The translations under genes were made by a program, and so were the position numbers. The notes beneath the pieces are model-generated. The model was not told the DNA's origin. It saw only the letters and a program-made list of their open reading frames with translations, and searched no databases. Positions 1 through 5,102 of a stretch of DNA of 5,102 bases are shown piece after piece. The first letter of the stretch is position 1; every line of letters begins with the position of its first letter. The DNA comes from Nitrosopumilales archaeon (lineage in GTDB: Archaea > Thermoproteota > Nitrososphaeria > Nitrososphaerales > Nitrosopumilaceae): the NCBI GenBank assembly GCA_016176745.1, contig JACOWO010000153.1:1-5102 (forward strand), read 5' to 3'.

Positions 1-2
1 GG

Positions 3-212
3 GCTGGAATAGGCACAATGGATCTTTGCTCAAACAAAGAACCAAAGTTTACCTTCCCATATAGAGACAGTATTGTAGTGTTAGAGGTTGCAAGTGATAA
101 AAGTCATCAAAGTGTTAACAAATATTGCGAAGAAACGCGTCGTCATATTTGTAGAAAAGGGATCACACTAACCAATCTTGTTAGTCTTTCAGTTCTTGAA
201 AAATTAAAATAA
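3..212 (+). CDS. Unrecognised protein, probably the 3' end of a longer gene
   Basis: The frame is open from the window edge to a TAA at 210-212. Either this is the C-terminus of a gene that begins upstream, or a 64-residue protein starts at the ATG at 18; only 17 bases precede that ATG, so the choice cannot be made here. The visible part is a mixed soluble sequence with a hydrophobic strand-like segment (SIVVLEVAS) followed by a basic, Cys-containing helix-like stretch (YCEETRRHICRKG) and a Leu-rich end. There is no signal peptide or membrane segment. I do not recognise the family. The neighbouring aIF5A has its own TATA box just after this stop, so the two need not share a transcript. Confidence 0.55.
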   Translation, partial: AGIGTMDLCSNKEPKFTFPYRDSIVVLEVASDKSHQSVNKYCEETRRHICRKGITLTNLVSLSVLEKLK

Positions 213-217
213 AAAAG

Positions 218-225
218 TTAAATAT
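218..225 (+). promoter_or_regulatory. TATA box for aIF5A
   Basis: TTAAATAT is centred about 25 bp upstream of the ATG at 247. That is the spacing expected between an archaeal TATA box and its transcription start, so the mRNA would begin at or next to the ATG (leaderless). No Shine-Dalgarno sequence lies before the ATG, which fits. The call rests on motif and spacing only. Confidence 0.55.
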
Positions 226-246
226 CAACCACAAATCTGTTTTTCC

Positions 247-657
247 ATGAGCAAACCATCTGAGCTAGGATCACTGAAGATTGGTTCTTACATACTTTTA
301 CCTGTATCAGATCAACCTTCTGGCGAGCCTTGTCGTATAGTAGAATATGATACAAGCAAGCCTGGAAAACATGGGGCTGCAAAAGCAAGGATTGTGGGTG
401 TTGGTATATTTGATGACCAAAAACGACCACACGTAGGTCCTGTTAGTATGCAAGTACATGTGCCATTAATAGACAAAAGAATGGGTCAGATAATATCAAT
501 AACAGACTCTGCCATTCAGGTAATGGATTCAGAAACCTTTGAGACCTTGGATATGAACATGATTGAAGATGAACTCAAAGGCAAAATTCAACAAGGCCAA
601 GATGTTGAATATTGGAAAGTAATGGATAGAACTAAAATAATGAGAATCAAGTCTTAG
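247..657 (+). CDS. eif5a: Translation initiation factor 5A (aIF5A), hypusine-containing
   Basis: The 136-residue product has the normal length of archaeal IF5A, the orthologue of bacterial EF-P. It binds the ribosome near the P/E site and promotes peptide-bond formation at stalling sequences. The N-terminal SH3-like domain (about residues 1-70) carries the hypusine loop SKPGKHGAAKA, with Lys41 of GKHG as the residue expected to be modified to deoxyhypusine or hypusine. The C-terminal OB-fold domain covers about residues 72-136. The ATG at 247 gives the expected N-terminus and sits at leaderless distance from a TATA box. The gene lies alone between an unrecognised frame and a box C/D sRNA that starts 3 nt after its stop. 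Deoxyhypusine synthase is not in the window. Confidence 0.96.
   Translation: MSKPSELGSLKIGSYILLPVSDQPSGEPCRIVEYDTSKPGKHGAAKARIVGVGIFDDQKRPHVGPVSMQVHVPLIDKRMGQIISITDSAIQVMDSETFETLDMNMIEDELKGKIQQGQDVEYWKVMDRTKIMRIKS
633..641 (+). promoter_or_regulatory. Possible TATA box for the C/D sRNA, inside the aIF5A 3' end
   Basis: TAAAATAAT lies within the last codons of aIF5A and is centred about 24 bp upstream of the sRNA terminal stem at 661, the right distance for independent transcription. The region is AT-rich, so the match may be chance. The alternative is that the sRNA is processed from read-through aIF5A mRNA. Confidence 0.3.
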
Positions 658-660
658 TTT

Positions 661-726
661 GGATGCTGATGATGATTTGGAAAAGCCATCTGATTTTTGA
701 TGAAGATTATGAGAATTGAAGCATCC
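661..726 (+). ncRNA. Box C/D guide sRNA, predicted to direct Cm34 in elongator tRNA-Met
   Basis: All parts of an archaeal box C/D sRNA are in order. The terminal stem GGATGCT (661-667) pairs perfectly with AGCATCC (720-726). Box C is ATGATGA (669-675), box D' CTGA (690-693), box C' TTGATGA (697-703) and box D TTGA (716-719). The external kink-turn geometry is exact: the stem, then a three-base bulge G-A-T (668-670), then G671-A719 and A672-G718 pairs, T673-T717 and G674-T716. Box D has T for C at its first position and C' has T for R, both mild departures. The D guide (704-715, 12 nt) is complementary to TTCTCATAATCT, which contains the elongator tRNA-Met loop CUCAUAA. The base opposite guide position 5 (G711) is the C of anticodon CAU. 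The D' guide (676-689) has no assigned target. The 66-nt length is typical. The tRNA itself is not in the window. Confidence 0.85.
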
Positions 727-759
727 GGTGCTTTTCCCATACAATTTTGTTATTGACAC

Positions 760-767
760 TTAAAATT
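760..767 (+). promoter_or_regulatory. TATA box for the dph6-srp54-pus10 cluster
   Basis: TTAAAATT is centred about 26 bp upstream of the ATG at 790, consistent with a leaderless transcript. No ribosome binding site precedes that ATG. It would be the only promoter needed for the three closely packed genes downstream. Confidence 0.55.
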
Positions 768-789
768 ACATCTAGAATTCCTCATCATC

Positions 790-1479
790 ATGAAACTAGC
801 AGCATTATTTTCTGGTGGTAAGGATAGTACTTACTCCATATACAGAGCAAAAAAGGAAGGACACCAAATTAGCTGTGTGGTAACAGTATTTCCAATATCT
901 TATGAAAGTGAGCTGTTGCATTTTCCAAACATTCGTTTGACCAAGTTACAAGCACAGGCAATGGGAATACCACAACTATCAATAGATGCAGATTCTACAA
1001 ATCCAAATTCAGAAGTCAGTACACTACAAGAAATACTTTACAAGGCAAAAGAAAACTTTGGAATTGAAGGAATACTACACGGTGGAATATTAAGTGAATT
1101 TCAAAGGAAGCGATTTGCAAGTATTTGTGAAAACCTGAATGTGAAACTTGTTTCGCCACTATGGAAAAAAAACCAAAAAGAACACATGCAAAATCTTCTC
1201 AAGGAAAACTTTCATTTTATAATAATTAGTGTAAGTGCAGATGGCCTTGATGAGTCTTGGCTTGGCAAAGAAATCACACAGGATGATCTAAAAAAACTTG
1301 AAGTGTTATCAGAAAAATATGGATTTAATCTAAGCTTTGAAGGAGGAGAGGCAGAAACATTGGTAACTGACTGTCCGTTGTTTTCAAATCCAATTAAAAT
1401 CAAAAAATCTAACAAAGTATGGGATGGATACAGAGGAAGGTTTGAAATACTGGAGGCAGAATTAGCTCACAATGCTTGA
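790..1479 (+). CDS. dph6: Dph6-type diphthine-ammonia ligase (ATP pyrophosphatase, DUF71 family)
   Basis: The 229-residue product is a PP-loop ATP pyrophosphatase. The N-terminal pyrophosphate-binding loop SGGKDS occupies residues 8-13, and the family signature EGGEAET, followed by LVTDCPLF, begins at Glu184. In between is HGGILSEFQRKR, a segment typical of the archaeal MJ0570-like branch. Dph6 amidates diphthine on elongation factor 2 using ATP and ammonia, the last step of diphthamide synthesis; it acts in the cytoplasm. The length matches single-domain archaeal Dph6 and lacks the C-terminal extension of the eukaryotic enzyme. The ATG at 790 places SGGKDS at the usual distance from the N-terminus. 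The end overlaps the SRP54 start (ATGCTTGA, 1472-1479), so the two are probably translationally coupled. The exact substrate is inferred from family membership; related DUF71 proteins could act on another substrate. Confidence 0.87.
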   Translation: MKLAALFSGGKDSTYSIYRAKKEGHQISCVVTVFPISYESELLHFPNIRLTKLQAQAMGIPQLSIDADSTNPNSEVSTLQEILYKAKENFGIEGILHGGILSEFQRKRFASICENLNVKLVSPLWKKNQKEHMQNLLKENFHFIIISVSADGLDESWLGKEITQDDLKKLEVLSEKYGFNLSFEGGEAETLVTDCPLFSNPIKIKKSNKVWDGYRGRFEILEAELAHNA

Positions 1480-2747
1480 TGGCCTAAAAAATAATCTCAG
1501 AGCAGCAATAAAAAAGCTAGTGAGCTCTTCTGGTATTGATGAGGAATTAATCAAAGAGCTAGCACGTGATGTTCAACGCGCCTTGCTACAATAGATCCCT
1601 TAATGAAACTCCGCCTCCAGGTCTTTCACGTAAAGACCACATTGTAAAAATTCTCTACGATGAGTTATCAAAGCTTCTTGGCAATGAGACTGAATTTTCA
1701 TTCAAGCCTGGAAAATTAAACAAGGTATTGATGCTTGGGATTCAAGGAAGCGGAAAAACAACAATTACTGCAAAACTTGCCAAGTTTCTCTCAAAACAGG
1801 GATATAAGGTGGGAGCAGTTGGTGCAGATACCTTCAGGCCAGGCGCGCTAGTTCAGCTAAAAACAATGTGTGAGAAAGCAAACATCGAAGTTTATGGTGA
1901 AGAAAATAACAAGGATTCGCCATCAGTTGTAAAAAATGGCCTTAAACACTTTACAGCTTCTGGCATTGACATTGTTCTTATTGATACTGCCGGACGACAT
2001 AAAGAAGAAAAAGATCTGCTTGATGAGATGAAGCAGATAAGCAAAGCTGCCGAACCTGACTTGACATTGCTTGTAATTGACGGCACCATTGGTCAGCAAT
2101 GTTATTCACAGGCTGAGGCATTTCACAAAACGGTTCAAGTTGGAGGAATAATAGTAACAAAACTTGATAGCTCAGCAAAAGGGGGAGGTGCATTAGCTGC
2201 TTCTGCTGCAACAGGTGCACAGATAATGTATGTGGGAACAGGAGAACGTATTGATGATTTAGAAAAATTCTCTCCAACAAGATTTGTTGGCCGTCTTTTG
2301 GGTATGGGTGATGTTCAAGCGCTTTTAGACTTGGCAAAAAGACTTGAGAGTGAAGCAGACGAGGTTCGTCTTAAACGTATGTCAAGTGGCAAGATGAACA
2401 TGGATGATTTTTACTATCAGCTTGAGGAAGTAACAAAGGTTGGTTCACTAAAGGGATTTCTTGAGACCATGCCGGGACTGTCAGGAATGGTAAAAGAAGA
2501 TCAGCTAGAACAAATGGAAGACAGAGTGCAAAAATGGCGATACCTCATACAAAGCATGACAAAAGAGGAAAAAGCAGATCCTGACTTGCTAAACGCGTCA
2601 AGAATTAAAAGAATTGCAAGGGGTGCTGGATGGCCAGAACATGAGGTAAAAGAGCTACTAAAAAACTACAAAAACTCAAAGAGTATGATGAAAGCATCAA
2701 AGGGAAGACAGATGCAGGGATTTTTACGCCGAATGGGACTAGGATAG
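1472..2747 (+). CDS. srp54: Signal recognition particle 54 kDa GTPase (SRP54/Ffh), broken by an internal deletion with frameshift
   Basis: SRP54 binds signal peptides and 7S RNA and, as a GTPase, delivers ribosomes to FtsY at the membrane. The true start is the ATG at 1472, encoding the N-domain opening MLDGLKNNLRAAIKK and continuing to RDVQRALLQ (codon 40, 1589-1591). There the frame meets TAG (1592-1594). The protein resumes one base on in another frame as RSLNETPPPG from 1593. The usual segment between these points (an SDVNVRLV-like helix, about 17 residues) is absent, so about 50 nt seem to be lost. The rest is intact: P-loop GIQGSGKTT (1737-1763), DTFRPGA, DTAGRH (1983-2000), TKLD (2157-2168), then the Met-rich M domain with the RNA-binding SRIKRIARGAG and the end FLRRMGLG. 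Forty plus 384 residues plus the missing 17 gives about 441, a normal length. A GTG/ATG at 1566/1569 opens the second frame but encodes a non-native N-terminus. Because SRP54 is normally essential, an assembly or sequencing error is likelier than real loss. Confidence 0.9.
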
Positions 2748-2751
2748 AATT

Positions 2752-3912
2752 TTGCAAACAAAATTACTAGCCACATCGCCTAGTCTACAAAAACTCCATC
2801 TCACAAAAAAATTCACTCAAACACTTTCTGTTGCAAAAAAAATCTTAGATGAATATTCCCTCTGTACTGCATGCACAGGAAGACTGTTTGCAAAAAAACT
2901 TGGAGTCTTATCATACGAACAACTTGGAAAAAAAATTTATCGTCTATTGAAAAAAAATGAATCTAACAAATGCTTTGTATGCAAAAATTTTCTTTTGAAG
3001 ACTAATTACTTTGTTGACAAACTGCTTGAGCTATCATCAGAATACGAATTTTCAACATTTCTTGTAGGTGCTATTCTAAAACCATCAATTGTTGATAATG
3101 ACGATGAAATTAGATCAAAGTTTCAACTACGTGGCATAGACAGCGTAAAGACAGATTTTACAAATCAAATAGCAAAAATTTTTTCAAAGAAAACAAAAAG
3201 CAAAATTGATTACCTTAATCCTGAAATCACAATCACAATTGATCTCAAAACCGATTCATGTCAAGTAAAGTCAAAACCATTGTTTCTTTTTGGCAAATAT
3301 ACAAAAACAGAACGTGGTATACCACAAAAGGAGAAACCCTGTTCTAACTGTGAAGGAAAGGGGTGTCGTACATGCAAAAACCATGGGATATGTACATTTG
3401 ATAGCGTGGAAGGAAAAATTGCTAAAGTTGTATTTGATAAGTTTGGTGCAGACCAAATCAAGGTAACATGGATTGGTGGCGAGGATAAAACAAGTCTTGT
3501 ATTAAACAAAGGAAGACCTTTTTTTGTAAAGGTAATAAATCCAAAAAAAAGAAACATAAAACTTGCAAAAAAAATAACTCAAGACAAGGTGGTAATACAC
3601 AATCTTCATCTAATAAAACAAAACCCAAAAACATCATTTCCATTTAAAACAAAAATTCAGAAACCCATTGGAACTCTCATAAAAAATACTATTGCGGTTT
3701 ATGACAAAAACAAACGAAACGAGAAATTAATTTATTCTGTAAAATATGACGTGCTCTCTTCGACTTCGTTTTCTCTATCTATGACAGCAGATGGAGGTCT
3801 GCCAATCAAAAGATTTGTTGAAGGAACCGATGTATTTCCAAACTTGACTGACTTGATTGGCACAAAATGTAGTTGTAAAGAATTTGATTTTCATGAGGTA
3901 AAACTGGTTTAA
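2752..3912 (+). CDS. pus10: tRNA pseudouridine(54/55) synthase Pus10
   Basis: Pus10 makes pseudouridine 55, and in many archaea also 54, in the T-loop of tRNA. The 386-residue product shows the family architecture. An N-terminal zinc site has CTAC (Cys38, Cys41) and CFVC (Cys74, Cys77). A THUMP-like region follows. Next come GKYTKTERGIPQ and the Cys-rich PCSNCEGKGCRTC, both Pus10 hallmarks, and the catalytic domain contains GGEDKTSLVLNKGRPFFV. Asp245 of GED aligns with the expected catalytic Asp, but the surrounding loop departs from the common GREDxDVRMLG. The C-terminal MTADGGLPIKRFVEGT resembles the TQAGTYIKEFVHG block of other Pus10 proteins. The start is TTG, 4 nt after the SRP54 stop; no in-frame ATG lies before the first zinc Cys. 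Spacing implies co-transcription with SRP54 and Dph6. Confidence 0.92.
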   Translation: MQTKLLATSPSLQKLHLTKKFTQTLSVAKKILDEYSLCTACTGRLFAKKLGVLSYEQLGKKIYRLLKKNESNKCFVCKNFLLKTNYFVDKLLELSSEYEFSTFLVGAILKPSIVDNDDEIRSKFQLRGIDSVKTDFTNQIAKIFSKKTKSKIDYLNPEITITIDLKTDSCQVKSKPLFLFGKYTKTERGIPQKEKPCSNCEGKGCRTCKNHGICTFDSVEGKIAKVVFDKFGADQIKVTWIGGEDKTSLVLNKGRPFFVKVINPKKRNIKLAKKITQDKVVIHNLHLIKQNPKTSFPFKTKIQKPIGTLIKNTIAVYDKNKRNEKLIYSVKYDVLSSTSFSLSMTADGGLPIKRFVEGTDVFPNLTDLIGTKCSCKEFDFHEVKLV

Positions 3913-3979
3913 ATAAAATCACAAATCTTCATGTCAAATTTTCTCAATAATTTAACCATAAAACATATTGCCAAAGCAC

Positions 3980-3988
3980 TTTTTATAC
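3980..3988 (+). promoter_or_regulatory. TATA box for the HExxH protein
   Basis: TTTTTATAC in the 96-nt gap after pus10 is centred about 25 bp upstream of the TTG at 4009. This spacing supports both an independent promoter and the choice of that TTG as a leaderless start. Apart from this box the gap 3913-4008 holds only AT-rich sequence. Confidence 0.6.
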
Positions 3989-4008
3989 GCACTTTTTGAT
4001 TTGAATCG

Positions 4009-4710
4009 TTGAATCCACTTTTAAAAATAAAGGAAGCAAGGCAAAATGGCACTTTGCCAGAAAAAGTAATTTCACTAATTGAGAAACGGTTTCCAACTGT
4101 AGTATCTGGCATAAACAGAATACAAAAAGCATCAGGAATCAATTATCCAATTGCTTACGTTGAACCATCAACAGTAATTACCTCTTCAAATTCTTACGAT
4201 TATGGGATACTCTTTGCACGAACCATCCCAATTATCATAAATGATCACTTGCAAATTGTTATACAGCTAACCGCACCGCTAATAGCCTATGGATTGAAAG
4301 GAACAATACATGCAATTTTAGCTCATGAGTTTCTTCATTATCTAGAGCTTATACGAAGAGCATCAAAAATGGCGATCCTCTCAGATGAAGTTTCTGGAAA
4401 TCTGTTTGAAAATGTATATGCAGATTCTACAAGACTTTTTGAACCAAAGGCTGTTTTTAATGATAAAACATTACTGTCACACATTACAAAAAAGTTTCCA
4501 TCTGGTTTTAGAGATTTCAAATTAGAAGATAAAACAATAAAGTTTTGGATTGAAAAAAAACTTCCAACAACAAATATTACACTTGACTCAAACATTATCA
4601 AAGTTTCAGCTGAATCACTTGCAAAAATAAAGATAGATTCAAGTCTGTTAGAAAAACTAAAGAAACTAGAAGAAAAAAGCTCGATGATTAAAAAAAAGAA
4701 ACTGTACTAG
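4009..4710 (+). CDS. Conserved-looking HExxH protein, putative zinc metallopeptidase
   Basis: The 233-residue soluble product carries HEFLH (His106, Glu107, His110) inside an amphipathic helix, ILAHEFLHYLELI, the classic zincin zinc-binding and catalytic motif. A third ligand could be Glu134 or Asp139 in the following FENVYADS segment; this is a guess. Residues 67-95 are hydrophobic (FARTIPIIIN, then VIQLTAPLIAYG) and precede the motif as a strand and helix do in minimal zincin cores; they look too polar-broken to be confident membrane spans. No secretion signal is seen, so a cytoplasmic location is likely. The C-terminus is a charged helix ending in a Lys run. Translation starts at TTG, placed by the TATA box 25 bp upstream. 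The gene converges on S27ae. I do not recognise a named family and the substrate is unknown. Confidence 0.8.
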   Translation: MNPLLKIKEARQNGTLPEKVISLIEKRFPTVVSGINRIQKASGINYPIAYVEPSTVITSSNSYDYGILFARTIPIIINDHLQIVIQLTAPLIAYGLKGTIHAILAHEFLHYLELIRRASKMAILSDEVSGNLFENVYADSTRLFEPKAVFNDKTLLSHITKKFPSGFRDFKLEDKTIKFWIEKKLPTTNITLDSNIIKVSAESLAKIKIDSSLLEKLKKLEEKSSMIKKKKLY

Positions 4711-4711
4711 A

Positions 4712-4738
4712 TATACAAAATAAATTTATTTTTGTATA
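4712..4738. terminator. Palindrome between convergent genes, possible bidirectional terminator
   Basis: TATACAAAATAAA (4712-4724) is followed directly by TTTATTTTTGTATA (4725-4738), its reverse complement except for one extra T. The palindrome begins 2 nt after the stop of the HExxH gene. On the minus strand it includes the last four codons and the TAA of S27ae. Both strands carry T-runs, which archaeal RNA polymerase uses for termination. The lack of GC pairs makes a stable RNA hairpin unlikely, so the T-tracts may matter more than the fold. Confidence 0.55.
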
Positions 4739-4902
4739 AACTCTGTTAAACCACATTTGCCACAAGTATGTCTATCTTTGTGCTGAGACATAAAAACTCC
4801 CTTTCCACAACGGGAACAGATTTTACGAACTCGTGTTACTTTATCTCCATCTATTTTGTAGTATTTGTTAACAGTAGGACTTGAACCCTTTTTTCCAACC
4901 AA
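4726..4902 (-). CDS. rps27ae: Small ribosomal subunit protein S27ae (eS31)
   Basis: The 58-residue minus-strand product is a small zinc-ribbon protein of the archaeal 30S subunit. The core reads [20 protein letters not shown], then CGKCGLTEF, with four zinc Cys at 29, 32, 47 and 50. This matches the archaeal S27ae pattern, which lacks the ubiquitin fused to it in eukaryotes. The start is TTG (complement of 4900-4902); it is the only usual start codon between the upstream in-frame TAA and the conserved core, giving [13 protein letters not shown]. It abuts the S24e stop directly, in the same frame, which implies one transcript and translational coupling. The stop (complement of 4726-4728) lies within the palindrome between the convergent genes. 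Confidence 0.93.
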   Translation of the reverse strand: MVGKKGSSPTVNKYYKIDGDKVTRVRKICSRCGKGVFMSQHKDRHTCGKCGLTEFIQK

Positions 4903-5102
4903 TTATTCTTTTTTCTCCACTTGTTCAGTTTTTACTTCTTTCTGCCCAGTTTTTTCTTCTGCCACAGTCTCTGTTTTCTGTTCTTGTGATTTTTCTTCAA
5001 CTGCAGCATCTTTTTTCTTTCCTTTTTCTAATCGCTCAAAAATTACTGGACTGACTTGCTGTTTTGCTATCTTTTCATCTTCATATACATAAAAGGTACC
5101 AG
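4903..5102 (-). CDS. rps24e: Small ribosomal subunit protein S24e (eS24), C-terminal part
   Basis: The frame enters from the right edge and ends at TAA (complement of 4903-4905), giving 65 visible residues. GTFYVYEDEKIAKQQVSPVIFERL fits the conserved end of S24e, where a VYED-type strand is followed by an ERN/ERL motif. S24e is a 30S protein whose gene commonly neighbours S27ae in archaea, which supports the call. After ERLEKGKKKD comes a tail of about 38 residues made almost only of Glu, Lys, Gln, Thr, Val and Ala, which is probably disordered and longer than in most archaeal S24e. The N-terminal half and the promoter lie outside the window. Confidence 0.82.
   Translation of the reverse strand, partial: GTFYVYEDEKIAKQQVSPVIFERLEKGKKKDAAVEEKSQEQKTETVAEEKTGQKEVKTEQVEKKE

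Noticed and set aside
658..789. A small protein gene in the aIF5A-dph6 gap.
   Set aside because: The plus-strand gap is accounted for by the C/D sRNA and a TATA box. The minus-strand frame at 529-759 overlaps aIF5A and shows no family features.
1452..1456. GGAGG as a Shine-Dalgarno site for SRP54.
   Set aside because: It is 15 nt before the ATG at 1472, too far for normal use, and the 8-nt overlap with dph6 explains translation by coupling.
1566..1595. A separate gene start at GTG 1566 or ATG 1569 giving an SRP54 beginning MMFNAP or MFNAP.
   Set aside because: These residues come from out-of-frame reading of the real N-domain DNA (RDVQRALLQ). The native N-terminus is in the other frame from 1472.
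1589..1600. An archaeal intron or programmed frameshift in SRP54.
   Set aside because: Sequence is missing, not inserted, and a frameshift at the site would still lack about 17 conserved residues.
1978..2337. Minus-strand open frame of 119 residues.
   Set aside because: It lies fully inside the conserved GTPase domain of SRP54 on the opposite strand and has no recognisable features.
4865..5092. Plus-strand frame of 75 residues rich in Phe, Ser and Cys.
   Set aside because: It is the antisense of S24e and S27ae, both of which match known families; its composition is the shadow of Lys/Glu codons.

Overview
The window looks like chromosome of a mesophilic ammonia-oxidising archaeon (Nitrososphaerota/Thaumarchaeota, probably near Nitrosopumilus). 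The assignment rests on AT-rich DNA, a hypusine-type aIF5A, archaeal SRP54, Pus10, ribosomal proteins S24e and S27ae, a box C/D guide RNA, and TATA boxes about 25 bp upstream of start codons, which suggests leaderless mRNAs. No mobile element, CRISPR array, tRNA or rRNA gene is visible.

Layout. Bases 1-212 hold the end of an unrecognised reading frame that is open to the window edge. aIF5A (247-657) follows with its own TATA box. Directly behind its stop, 661-726 folds as a box C/D sRNA. One of its guides matches the anticodon loop of elongator tRNA-Met so that the predicted 2'-O-methyl target is C34. A TATA box then starts a tight plus-strand cluster: a Dph6-type ATP pyrophosphatase (790-1479), SRP54 (1472-2747, overlapping the previous gene by 8 nt) and Pus10 (2752-3912). 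SRP54 is broken as written: about 50 nt of the N domain appear to be missing at 1592, which shifts the frame. A separate promoter drives an unknown HExxH protein (4009-4710). This gene converges on minus-strand S27ae (4726-4902) and the 3' end of S24e (4903-5102). A near-perfect palindrome at 4712-4738 separates the convergent transcripts and contains the S27ae stop codon.

Together. Nearly every recognised gene serves translation or its modifications: hypusine on aIF5A, diphthamide on EF2 (Dph6), tRNA 2'-O-methylation (sRNA), tRNA pseudouridine 54/55 (Pus10), co-translational targeting (SRP54) and small-subunit proteins. The HExxH protein and the first frame are the only genes without an assigned role. 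The most rewarding items are the sRNA and the SRP54 lesion. I do not see a new multi-gene system.
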